From positions 4,285,001 through 4,349,000 of the forward strand of contig NZ_CP162487.1 in NCBI RefSeq assembly GCF_041240605.1: a stretch of 64,000 bases of DNA. The letters run 5' to 3'. The notes under the pieces were generated by a model. It was not told where the DNA came from, ran no database searches, and saw only the letters and a program-made list of their open reading frames with translations. This DNA is from Xanthomonas sp. DAR 80977. Its GTDB lineage: Bacteria; Pseudomonadota; Gammaproteobacteria; Xanthomonadales; Xanthomonadaceae. How positions within the stretch are numbered: position 1 is the first letter of the stretch; every line of letters starts with the position of its first letter. Positions 26,147 to 34,030 of this stretch are shown here, piece by piece. Made by a program: the position numbers and the translations under genes.

Positions 26147-26361
26147 CGGCCGATGCTAGCAGCGATGGCGCCACGGGGGCGCGGGCAGTGGCGGTGCTGG
26201 TGGCGGTCGCCGTGATTTGCTCTGTTTGCATGGCCGCAGCGGCGAGCAGTTGCAGTGCAAGCGGCAGCGGCATTCGGCCTGGATGCCTCTTGGGCCAAGC
26301 GGAGTCATGGGAAAGCGCCGTCGCGACGGCGGCGACCCGCCAGTTCGCGGTCGGCGAAACT

Positions 26362-26391
26362 CAAAAGAAAGGCGCCCCACCGGGACGCCTT
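26362..26391 (-). terminator. Terminator after the first tandem paralogue
   Basis: Plus-strand aaaggcg (26368-26374) and cgcctt (26386-26391) pair imperfectly across ccccaccggga; on the minus strand the stem is followed by a T-rich run (cttttga). It lies 23 bp after the stop of the gene at 26415 and so ends the paralogue transcript. Confidence 0.65.
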
Positions 26392-26414
26392 CCCTTTCCC
26401 ATACGCCGCCCGGA

Positions 26415-27089
26415 TCAGAATCCTTCGAAGAAGAGGGAATGGGCATCGTCGGAGGAGGTGGCCGCCGTGGCGGGGTTTTCCGATTGGAAGTAGCTGATCA
26501 CATCGGCCGCGATGACGCCCAGCCACTTCCAGAACCGCCCCTTCTTCTTCGACGTGGCGCTCTCGGCCGCGAATTGACCACTCGCGGCCGCCTGCTTGGA
26601 CCAGTAACGCGTGGAGTGCCTGGCCACGCTCAGCCCGCCCAGGATCAGCGCGCCGTTCTTGGACCTGGGATCGAGCCGCGCCATGGCGTCCCGCTCCAGT
26701 TCCTCGAACTGTGCCGCCGCCGCATCCAGGTCCTCGGCGTTCTCGACGATCTGGTCGATCCTCACGATGAACGCGAATTCGTCGGCACTCAACTGCTGGC
26801 GCAGCCCGTCCAGATTTTCCGTCAACGGCCGCGTCGGATCGATCGCATCGATGATCGGCTGCTGCGTGGCGATGAACTGCTCCAGCGGCATGCCGGGGTC
26901 GTAGCCGCACTTCTTGACCAGCAGGGTCAGGGCCTCGTCGTGCGACACGTTCAGGTCCATCAGGCAGCCGAGATACATGTTGTGCTGAATGCCTGCCTGG
27001 TCCAGGGGGTTCTCGGCCGCCAGCGCGGGGAGACCGACGGCACTGCCGACCAGCAGGGCGGCGGTTGCGACAAAGCGCTTCTTCTTCAT
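26415..27089 (-). CDS. Exported protein of unknown function, tandem paralogue A
   Basis: Exported protein of 224 residues that I do not recognise. The ATG at 27089 (MKKKRF) is chosen because the AAGAGA Shine-Dalgarno sits 6 nt upstream; an ATG two codons earlier touches it. A signal peptide ends in ALA-AEN. The mature protein has two conserved Cys (MYLGCLMD, KKCGYDP), an acidic helical middle (IDQIVENAEDLDAAAAQFEELERDA in part) and a basic patch SKKKGRFWKW leading to one hydrophobic helix near the C terminus. It is clearly homologous (about 70% by eye) to the protein encoded 130 bp upstream at 27219-27884. No enzymatic motif is seen. The pair is a recent tandem duplication. Confidence 0.85.
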   Translation of the reverse strand: MKKKRFVATAALLVGSAVGLPALAAENPLDQAGIQHNMYLGCLMDLNVSHDEALTLLVKKCGYDPGMPLEQFIATQQPIIDAIDPTRPLTENLDGLRQQLSADEFAFIVRIDQIVENAEDLDAAAAQFEELERDAMARLDPRSKNGALILGGLSVARHSTRYWSKQAAASGQFAAESATSKKKGRFWKWLGVIAADVISYFQSENPATAATSSDDAHSLFFEGF

Positions 27090-27218
27090 GAGCATTCTCT
27101 TGCAATAAATGGGTGAGGTGACTCGGGTCCATGCGCAGACCTGGGCATGTGCTCACCGACGCATGGGCACGGCGCGATGCGGTGCGGATGGAGGTGGCGC
27201 ATGGGGACGGTGGTCGTG

Positions 27219-27884
27219 TCAGAACACGATGTCGTAGACCGTGCTGGAGGTGGTGGCCGCGGTGACGGGGTTTTCGGTGAGCAGGAAACCGACCACGTCC
27301 GACCCGACGACGGCCAGCCATCTCCAGAACCGCCCTTTCTTCTTCGCGGTGGTGTCGCCAGCCGTGGCCTCACCGCTCTCGGCCGCGTACTTGGACCAGT
27401 AGCGGTTGGAGTGCTTGGCCACGCTCAGCCCGCCCAGGATCAGCGCGCCGTTCCTGGACCTGGGATCGAGCCGCAGCATGGCTTCCTTCTCGAGTTCCTC
27501 GAACTGCACCGCCGCGGCGTCCATGTCCTCGGCGTTCTCGACGATCTGGTCCATCCGCACGATGAACGAGAATTCGTAGGCACTGAGCTGCTGGCGCAGC
27601 CCGGCCAGGTTTTCCGCCATCGGCCGGGTCGGGTCGACCGAGTCGACGATGGGCTGTTGCGTGGCGATGAACCGCTCCAGCGGCATGCCGGGGTCGTAGC
27701 CGCACTTATTGACCGCGACGGTGAGGGCTTCGTCGGGCGAGGCATTGGCGTCCATCAGGCAACCGAGATACATGTTGTGCTGGATGCCTGCCTGGTCCAC
27801 GGGGTTCTCGGCCGCCAGCGCGGGGGCAGCGAAGGCACCGCCGGCCAGAAGGGCGACCGTTGCGACAAGGAGCTTCTTCTTCAT
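27219..27884 (-). CDS. Exported protein of unknown function, tandem paralogue B
   Basis: Paralogue of the downstream gene at 26415-27089; 221 residues from the ATG at 27884, which has AGGAGA 6 nt upstream. The signal peptide ends APALA-AENP. Shared blocks include DQAGIQHNMYLGCLMD, KCGYDPGMPLE, FIATQQPI, NGALILGGLSVA and KKKGRFW. The two copies differ most in the signal peptide, after YWSK (gap region around 160-175) and in the last 15 residues, so the core is under constraint while the tail drifts. The duplication extends into the Shine-Dalgarno region (gagaatgctcat). The C-terminal hydrophobic stretch WLAVVGSDVVGFLL could be a membrane anchor. Function unknown. Confidence 0.85.
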   Translation of the reverse strand: MKKKLLVATVALLAGGAFAAPALAAENPVDQAGIQHNMYLGCLMDANASPDEALTVAVNKCGYDPGMPLERFIATQQPIVDSVDPTRPMAENLAGLRQQLSAYEFSFIVRMDQIVENAEDMDAAAVQFEELEKEAMLRLDPRSRNGALILGGLSVAKHSNRYWSKYAAESGEATAGDTTAKKKGRFWRWLAVVGSDVVGFLLTENPVTAATTSSTVYDIVF

Positions 27885-28255
27885 GAGCATTCTCCTGTGA
27901 TGGATGGGTTGAAGGTGGCTGGGCCTCCCGACGCCGTGCGGAGGTGTTCGGGCGATGTGGCCAGCGCCGCCTCGGCACGCGGCTCGATGCGGCGGTGTCA
28001 GGCTAGGCAGGCCTGCGGCGAGGCACGAGGGCGAAACCGGGTCGCCACGGGAGCGAGCCGGGTCGAATTGGCGAATCCGGGATCGGCCCCGCACCGTCGC
28101 GGACGCGCGTTCCCCGGCCTGCGGAACGGATGCCACCATCGAAGAATCAATGCGTTGCGCGGATTTGTTCCCGGTCTATACCCGCGGGCGCGCTGGCATC
28201 CGGGTCGCCACCGCTCCTACGCTGCAGGTCCCGTTTCTTCTGTTGCGAGACTCCG
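27885..28255. other. Divergent intergenic region between paralogue B and the small Cys protein
   Basis: A gap of about 370 bp that should hold promoters for both divergent genes. I see no clear -10/-35 pair, repeat or conserved operator. Codon-like GC3 patterns give open frames here, but none has a start with a Shine-Dalgarno. Confidence 0.4.
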
Positions 28256-28642
28256 ATGCTTGCCTTCCGTCCCGCCGTCCATGCCGCCATCGTCGTGGCC
28301 CTCCTGGCATTGCCCATGGCCGCCCACGGCCACGAGACCCTGCCGCCCGACTGGTGCCTGGAGGAAACCCAGGAGCCGGAGATCGTCGTGAAGTTCGATT
28401 TCAACGGCAGGCAACTGCAGGAGCTGATGGCCAAGTGCGGCGTGGTCGACCATGAGCAGCCGTACATGAACGCCCTGGAGACCATTTCCGCCTATTGCGA
28501 CATCGTGGCGCCGGCGCGATCGGCGAAGCCGGTCATCCTCGGACCCGATACCTTCCTGGCCAGGGACCACCACACCGCCTACCGCATGGAGCAGGGCCTG
28601 AAGGGCGCTTGCGTGGTGTGCCCGGCCAAGCGCGGACGCTGA
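28256..28642 (+). CDS. Small exported cysteine-containing protein
   Basis: Exported protein of 128 residues, not assigned to any family I know. The signal peptide (AIVVALLALPMAAHG) precedes HETLPPDWCLEE. Five Cys remain in the mature part: DWC, KCG, YCD and the ACVVC pair near the C terminus, so disulfides are likely in the periplasm. The middle contains ELMAKCGVVDHEQPYMNALETI, and the KCG motif weakly recalls the KCGYDP of the divergent paralogues; that may be chance. The ATG at 28256 gives a clean signal peptide. It is divergent from paralogue B and converges on the TPR-PAS gene. Confidence 0.72.
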   Translation: MLAFRPAVHAAIVVALLALPMAAHGHETLPPDWCLEETQEPEIVVKFDFNGRQLQELMAKCGVVDHEQPYMNALETISAYCDIVAPARSAKPVILGPDTFLARDHHTAYRMEQGLKGACVVCPAKRGR

Positions 28643-28666
28643 GCGGCCGGCGAGGGACGCCCGCCG

Positions 28667-30925
28667 TCAGACGAGCGCGTCCCGGCGGGTGTAGGCCAGC
28701 ACCGCGTCGACCCTGGCCTGCAGCGCGGCGCGCGTGTCCGCCGACAGCCCGTCGCAGTGCGCGAGCACGAAATAGGCCGAACGCAGCACATCCCGCCAGC
28801 GCGGGTTGTGCGGCAACTTGGAGACCGCCAGATAGCGCTCCATCGCGCGTGCGCGCAGGCGGCCGTCGTCGATGTTCACGCGCCAGATCCGGCTGCGCTC
28901 GGCCAGTTCTAGCCGGCCGGTCCCGGTGGCCCGTTCCCAGGTGTCGATGACCGCCAGCATGAGTTCGACCAGCGTGCGCCGGAACGCATCGCGCGCCGCA
29001 GGCGCGGCGGCGCCCTCCTCCTGCTCCGCGGCCTGCCCGGTGTCGGTAGCCGCATCGCTGCCGCGTTCCTGCAAGACGAGGACGACCAGGCCGTCGCCTC
29101 CCGGCCAGGGTTCGAGCGTCGCGATCAGCGGGCCGCCGTGCCGGGCGACGAATGCGACGCGCTGCGCCGCGCTGTCCTCCATCCGCTCCAGCGCCGACTG
29201 CAGCGCGGGACGCTCGGCTTCGACCACGAAGGCGGAGACCGCCTGTCCCACTGGCTCGGCAGCGTCCGCGCCGCCGAGCCGAAGGCGTCCGGCGCGATTG
29301 GCGACCAGCACCTGACCTTCGGCATCGAGCAGGCACACCGCATCCTCGCGGCTATCGAGCAGGGTCTGCAGCAGGTTGCGATCCTCGGCCAGCGCGTCCG
29401 CCTCGCGCCGATAGCGGGCGAGTTCCTCCTCGTGGCGGATCCGCCGCGTTTCCTCCAGCAGGCGCGCGCGTTGCCGGCGCCGCTGCAGCAGCAGCCAGCC
29501 GCCAAGCGCGGCCGCAAGACCGGACACCAGTATCAGCCACAGCAGCAGCGTGCGTTGGCGCAGTTGCGCCTTGCGCAGGCTGTTCTCGCTCGCCAACTGG
29601 TCGATGGTGCGCTGCTGCTCGGCGCTCTCGAAACGGATCCGCAACCAGTCCAACTGGCGGTCGTGCTGTGCGCGCACCAGCGCTGCCGCGTCCGCGTTCG
29701 CACGCCGCAGCGTGGCGTTGGCCGCCACGGCATCGCCCGTGCTTTCCTGCAGCCGCGCCAGTTCCTCCAGCAGCGGTACCCGCACCGGATCGCCGCTGGT
29801 GGCCGATGCCAGCGCCTCGCGCAGGCGCGCCGCGGTGGCGGCGGCATTGCCTTCGAGCCGTGTCGTCCGCGCCATCTGCAACTGCAACGCCGAAGGCAGC
29901 GGCAGCTTCCACGCGTCGGCCAGCGCCAGCGCGCTGGAACTCCAGCGCCGCGCCTGCGGCACGTCGCCCAACGCCAGCGCCGCGCGGATCAGGCCGTCAT
30001 GGACCCGCAGCTCATAGGCCCGGCGGCCCTTCTCGCGGTAGACGGCCAGGGCCTCCTGCAGCCAGGCCAGCGCCTGGCGCGTATCGCCGCTGTCGAGCGC
30101 CAGCTCTGCCATGGTCTCCTGCACATGCGCCGCCTCGATGGAGTCGCCCTTCGCGCGGTTGGCGGCGAGCGCATCGCGGTAGTAGCGCATCGCGGTGTCG
30201 GGCTCGCGCAATTCGCGATACACGTCGGCGATGTTGTTGAGCACGGATGCCGCTGCCCCGCCCTGGGCGCGCTGGATCCCGAGGCTGATCGTCATGTTGC
30301 GCAGGGCGCCGCGAAAATCGCCGAGACGGCGCAGCGCCGCGCCCACGTTGTTCAGATCGCGCGCCTCCGCCCCGCGATCGCCGAGCGCCCTGGACAGCGT
30401 GGCCGCGCACTCGAACCGCTCGAGCGCCTGCGCAATGCGTTCGCGGCGAAAATCGAGAATGCCGCGGCGGCGCGTGAGTTCGTAGCGCAAGCGCTCGTCG
30501 CCGCCGTCGCCGCCGTCGCCGATGTTTGCGTCGGCGCAATCCAGCGCCTGCTCGGCGGCCTCGAAGCGGCCAGCGTCGAGGCGGTCCCTGGCGTGCGCGA
30601 ACAACGCTGCCACCCGCGCGCCGCGCGCCGTTTCCGGTGGCGAAAGCCCGGCATGCCGGACGCAAAGCGCCGCGTCCGGAAGCGTGCGCGCCGCCCTGTC
30701 ATCCGGGCAGCCGGACACCGTGTTTCGCGCGATCGCGGTACCGTTCGCCGCGAGCAGGATGAGCACCCAGCACAGTCCGAGTCTTGCCGGAAAGCGGGCG
30801 CTTGCGGTCGTGGCGGGCGTGTGAACGACGATGCCGGAAGAGGCCGGCGCGATCGGGTTCATCCAGTTCCACGCGGATCGCAACCGCCGGCTGGACAACG
30901 CCTTTCCTGGCTTCACTTTCTCCAT
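28667..30925 (-). CDS. TPR-membrane-PAS protein with conserved C-terminal domain
   Basis: Probable membrane signalling protein of up to 752 residues. Hydrophobic stretch 48-66 (signal or anchor); TPR-like helices about 145-330 (ARDLNNVGAALRRLGDFRGAL, ASVLNNIADVYRELREPDTAM); transmembrane helix 460-480 next to a basic QRRRQRAR; coiled coil 486-520; PAS-like domain 520-620 (DSREDAVCLLDAEGQVLVANRA). A final domain 647-752 (AFRRTLVELMLAVIDTWERATG, SRIWRVNIDDGRLRARAMERYL, NPRWRDVLRSAYFVL) I do not recognise, although its spacing looks like a conserved helical module. No kinase, GGDEF or HTH motif is seen. An ATG at 30862 is an alternative start. It may sense periplasmic state through the TPR region and act through the C-terminal domain. 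Confidence 0.8.
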   Translation of the reverse strand: MEKVKPGKALSSRRLRSAWNWMNPIAPASSGIVVHTPATTASARFPARLGLCWVLILLAANGTAIARNTVSGCPDDRAARTLPDAALCVRHAGLSPPETARGARVAALFAHARDRLDAGRFEAAEQALDCADANIGDGGDGGDERLRYELTRRRGILDFRRERIAQALERFECAATLSRALGDRGAEARDLNNVGAALRRLGDFRGALRNMTISLGIQRAQGGAAASVLNNIADVYRELREPDTAMRYYRDALAANRAKGDSIEAAHVQETMAELALDSGDTRQALAWLQEALAVYREKGRRAYELRVHDGLIRAALALGDVPQARRWSSSALALADAWKLPLPSALQLQMARTTRLEGNAAATAARLREALASATSGDPVRVPLLEELARLQESTGDAVAANATLRRANADAAALVRAQHDRQLDWLRIRFESAEQQRTIDQLASENSLRKAQLRQRTLLLWLILVSGLAAALGGWLLLQRRRQRARLLEETRRIRHEEELARYRREADALAEDRNLLQTLLDSREDAVCLLDAEGQVLVANRAGRLRLGGADAAEPVGQAVSAFVVEAERPALQSALERMEDSAAQRVAFVARHGGPLIATLEPWPGGDGLVVLVLQERGSDAATDTGQAAEQEEGAAAPAARDAFRRTLVELMLAVIDTWERATGTGRLELAERSRIWRVNIDDGRLRARAMERYLAVSKLPHNPRWRDVLRSAYFVLAHCDGLSADTRAALQARVDAVLAYTRRDALV

Positions 30926-31291
30926 GAACCCCGACGTGATCGAGATGCGACGCGCTGGCGCGGCGCCGCCGTTGGTCAGTGCGGGTAACCAGACCCGATC
31001 GTGGAGTCCTGTCCGGGTTCGCCGCTCCGAAGGAACGCAGTAGACCCGATGGAGTGCATGCCGATCAAGCGCATGCCGCGCTCATGGCCGCGGCGCGTCG
31101 ATTGCGGAATGTCCATCACACCGCAATGTTCGACGTCCTTCCAGCGCACGCGCCGACTGGCCAATCTGGCGGTCGGCCGCGGCGGCGCGCGCCGCCGATG
31201 CAAACGCTCGGCAAGAAGCGCGCAGGTTCGGCCGCACGAGCTGCCGAGGCACACACCCCGGCACTGCGTCGTATTGCACGCACCGCCGGCG
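30926..31291. other. Intergenic region without recognised content
   Basis: About 365 bp between the TPR-PAS gene and the LpxH-like gene. No reading frame with a credible start, terminator or repeat stands out. It should hold the TPR-PAS promoter. Confidence 0.4.
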
Positions 31292-32110
31292 TCAGGCCGC
31301 CCGCGGCCAGGCGCTGTCCTGCGCCAACCGCAGGCGCGGCGGCAGTTCGGTCAGCACTTCGCCGCGATGCGAGAGCAGGCGCAGGGTACCGTCGGCCTCC
31401 TCGCCGAGCGCGGTCAGGCTTTCGACCCAGTCGCCGTCGTTGGCGTAGACCAGGCCGTCGCGCTCGAACAGGCCGGCGCGGTGCACATGGCCGCAGACCA
31501 CGCCGTCCAGGCCGCGGCGGCGCGCATCGGACAGGCCGGCATCGACGAAGCGCTCGATGTAGCGCTCGGCGGCGCTGCTCTGCCGCTTCAGGTAGTCGGC
31601 CAGCGACCAGTAGCGCATGCCGAAGCGGCGGCGCACGCGGTTGGTCAGCTGGTTGCCGGTGAGGATGCGGTAGTACAGCCAGTCGCCGAACTTCTCCTGC
31701 AGGCCGCCGAACTGGGTGACCGCGTCGTAGTCGTCGCCATGCACTACCAGCAGCCGGCGCCCGTCGGCGGTCACGTGCACCGCGCGCCGGCGCACCTGCA
31801 TCGCCGGCAGCGCCAGGCCGCAGAAGCGGCGGATCGGGCGGTCGTGGTTGCCGGGCACGTAGATCAGTTCGGTGCCGCCGCGCGCCAGCGCGTGCAGCGC
31901 GTCGACCACGCGCTGGTGCGCCGCGCCCCACACCGCGCGGCGCTGCGCCATCCACCAGAAGTCGACGATGTCGCCGACCAGGTACAGCTGCCTGCAGTGC
32001 AGGCCGCCGAGGAAATCGGCCAGTTCGCGCGCATGGCAGTGCGGCGCGCCGAGATGCACGTCGGACACGAACACCGCCCGGCGCGGGGACAAGCTGCTCA
32101 CCGTGTTCAT
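31292..32110 (-). CDS. LpxH-like metallophosphoesterase
   Basis: Calcineurin-like phosphoesterase of 272 residues related to UDP-2,3-diacylglucosamine hydrolase (LpxH/LpxH2). Metal ligands follow the family order: SDVHLG (Asp17, His19), GDIVDF (Asp47), GNHD (Asn88, His89), HGDDYD and GHVH. The insertion FGDWLYYRILTGNQLTNRVRR resembles the lid region of LpxH-like enzymes. The ATG overlaps the stop of the upstream acyltransferase gene (ATGA), with GAGGTGA as Shine-Dalgarno inside that gene. The partner makes an aminolipid, so this enzyme may trim a lipid intermediate rather than be the essential LpxH; another lpxH may exist elsewhere. That is inference. Confidence 0.88.
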   Translation of the reverse strand: MNTVSSLSPRRAVFVSDVHLGAPHCHARELADFLGGLHCRQLYLVGDIVDFWWMAQRRAVWGAAHQRVVDALHALARGGTELIYVPGNHDRPIRRFCGLALPAMQVRRRAVHVTADGRRLLVVHGDDYDAVTQFGGLQEKFGDWLYYRILTGNQLTNRVRRRFGMRYWSLADYLKRQSSAAERYIERFVDAGLSDARRRGLDGVVCGHVHRAGLFERDGLVYANDGDWVESLTALGEEADGTLRLLSHRGEVLTELPPRLRLAQDSAWPRAA

Positions 32111-33825
32111 GCCATCACCTCTGCTTCGCTGCGGGGCCGTTCCAGGTAGCGCATGCGCTTCTTGCTGCGGATGCGCTGCAGATCCAGTTCGATCAGGCCA
32201 TCGACCGCGTCGTTGAACGCCGGGTCGACGCCGAAGGCGAGGAAGCGCGCGCCGCCGGGCTCGCACAGTTCGGTGTATTGCTTGTAGAGCATCGGCACCG
32301 CGGCGCCGAGCGCATCCAGGTTGCCCTTGAGCACCTTGAACGCGGTGTCCGCGTCCAGCGCGTCGAACGCCGGCGGCGCCTGCGAATAGTCGAACGGCCG
32401 CGCCGAGGCGGCTTCGCCCAGCGCATCGCCGTAGTAGTGCGCGTAGTAGGCCACGATCTGCTCGCGCGCCTGCCGCGGCAGCGCCGCGCTGATCGAGACC
32501 GCGCCGTACAGGTAGCGCACCTGCGGGTAGTCGCGCAGGTAGGCGCCGATGCCCTGCCACAGGTAGTCGATGCTGCGGCTGCCCCAGTAGTCGGGGACCA
32601 CGAAGCTGCGGCCCAGTTCCATGCCGGCGGCGATGCGCGGCAGCAGCGCTTCGCCGTAGCGGAACAGCCCGGCGGTGTAGAAACCGGCCAGGCCGCGCTC
32701 GGCCAGCACCGGCGCGCCGCGGGCCACGCGGTAGGCGCCGACCACGCGCGCGGCGGCGCCGTCCCACAGCACGATGTGCTCGTACCAGGTGTCGTAGTCG
32801 TCCAGGTCCAGACGCCGGCCGGTGCCCTCGCCGACCGCGCGGAAGGTCAGTTCGCGCAGGCGGCCGATCTCGCGCAGCAGCGCCGAGCCGGCGCGCAGCC
32901 GGCCGACCCGGATCTGCTTGCCGTCCACGGTCTGGCCCAGGCTGCGCAACGCGCCGATCTCCGCCGCCACCGCGGCCGGATCCTCGGCGGCGACCAGCGG
33001 CTCCTCGCTCGGCGCCGGCGCGCTCGCCCCGGCCCGGCCCAGCGCATACAGCTCGCGGCGCAGGCCGCGCATCAGTTCGGCCTCGGACTGGTCCTGCGGC
33101 AACGCGCGGGCGCGGCCCAGGCTCAGCCCGATGCGGCGTTCGCGGCGGGCGAACATCTCGCGCGCCAGCAGCGCGGTGCCGGCCGGCTTGAACAGCGCCG
33201 AGGCGCCGTAGAACAGCGCCGAGTTGCGCGCATGGATGCGCACCGGCAGCACCGGGGTGGCGGTGCGCAGCGCGAAGCGGGTGAAGCCGCGGCGCCAGCG
33301 CCCGTCGGCCACCCCGCCCCAGCCCAGCCGCGACACTTCGCCGGCCGGGAACACGATCACGCACTGCTCCTGCGCCAGCGCCTGCTCGATCGCGCGCACG
33401 CTGGCCGGCGACGGCGCGCCGCCGAGGATGCGCACCGGCAGCAGCAGTTCGCGCAGGCCTTCCAGCGCCCACAGGAAGTCGTTGGCGACGATCTTCACGT
33501 CGCGCCGCACCTGGCCGACGCAATCCAGCAGCGCCAGCGCGTCCAGCGCGCCGGAAGGGTGATTGGCGACGATCAGCAGGCGCCCGTGCGCCGGGATGCA
33601 TTCGGCGGCGCTGGGCGCGACCGCGTAGCGCGCCTGCAGGAAATCCAGCCCGGCCTGGACCAGGGCGAAGCCGCGCAGGTCGTGGCTGGCGTCGAGGAAC
33701 GCGTCCAGCGCGTCCAGGCCCGACCACTTCTGCAGGCCGCGCAGCAGCGGCCGCACCAGCCGCGAGCGGCGACCGGCGAACCAGTGCGGGTAGCGATCCT
33801 GCAGACGACGTTCGAGTGCGAGCAC
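32107..33825 (-). CDS. OlsF-like bifunctional acyltransferase (PlsC + GNAT-like domains)
   Basis: Two-domain protein of 572 residues. The N-terminal half is a lysophospholipid acyltransferase: VANHPSGALDAL contains an HX5D box (His89, Asp95) of the OlsA type instead of the usual HX4D, and FPAGEVSR (159-166) is the second motif. The C-terminal half (about 300-560) is an N-acyl amino acid synthase of the OlsB type, with GAYRVARG, GLAGFYTAGLFRY, ELGRSFVVPDYWG and LYGAVSIS. This order, OlsA-like then OlsB-like, differs from single-domain proteins and recalls OlsF, which makes ornithine or similar aminolipids. I take the GTG at 33825, which has AAGGGGG 6 nt upstream. It overlaps the LpxH-like gene by 4 bp. 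Confidence 0.85.
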   Translation of the reverse strand: MLALERRLQDRYPHWFAGRRSRLVRPLLRGLQKWSGLDALDAFLDASHDLRGFALVQAGLDFLQARYAVAPSAAECIPAHGRLLIVANHPSGALDALALLDCVGQVRRDVKIVANDFLWALEGLRELLLPVRILGGAPSPASVRAIEQALAQEQCVIVFPAGEVSRLGWGGVADGRWRRGFTRFALRTATPVLPVRIHARNSALFYGASALFKPAGTALLAREMFARRERRIGLSLGRARALPQDQSEAELMRGLRRELYALGRAGASAPAPSEEPLVAAEDPAAVAAEIGALRSLGQTVDGKQIRVGRLRAGSALLREIGRLRELTFRAVGEGTGRRLDLDDYDTWYEHIVLWDGAAARVVGAYRVARGAPVLAERGLAGFYTAGLFRYGEALLPRIAAGMELGRSFVVPDYWGSRSIDYLWQGIGAYLRDYPQVRYLYGAVSISAALPRQAREQIVAYYAHYYGDALGEAASARPFDYSQAPPAFDALDADTAFKVLKGNLDALGAAVPMLYKQYTELCEPGGARFLAFGVDPAFNDAVDGLIELDLQRIRSKKRMRYLERPRSEAEVMA

Positions 33826-34004
33826 GGCAAGCCCCCTTGCTGACTGCGCACAGCTTCGGCGCCCGCGGCGACACCGATCTTGCAATATGACTACGGCAAG
33901 GTGACGCCGGCGGCCCGGCCGGCTGACCGGTTAACCTTGCCCAACGCCGCCCGGGGCACAATGCACAGCACCGCGCGCCCGTGTATCATGCGCGTCCATC
34001 TTTT

Positions 34005-34024
34005 CATCCGAATACAAGGATATA
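34005..34024 (+). promoter_or_regulatory. 20-bp element shared by metK and metF leaders (metK copy)
   Basis: CATCCGAATACAAGGATATA lies 7 bp before the metK ATG and includes the Shine-Dalgarno AAGGA. It matches 15 of 20 positions of the metF element at 52581-52600, with CATCCG and GATATA identical and equally spaced. The halves ATCC and GGAT form an inverted repeat around an 8-base centre. It may be a repressor site or, as RNA, a small hairpin over the ribosome site. Confidence 0.5.
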
Positions 34025-34030
34025 GCCGCG

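Noticed and set aside
30979..32149. Two plus-strand open frames (30979-31662 and 31001-32149) covering the gap at 31 kb and the LpxH-like gene
   Set aside because: Low-complexity Arg-rich translations with no signal or domain; antisense to a gene with intact metal motifs.
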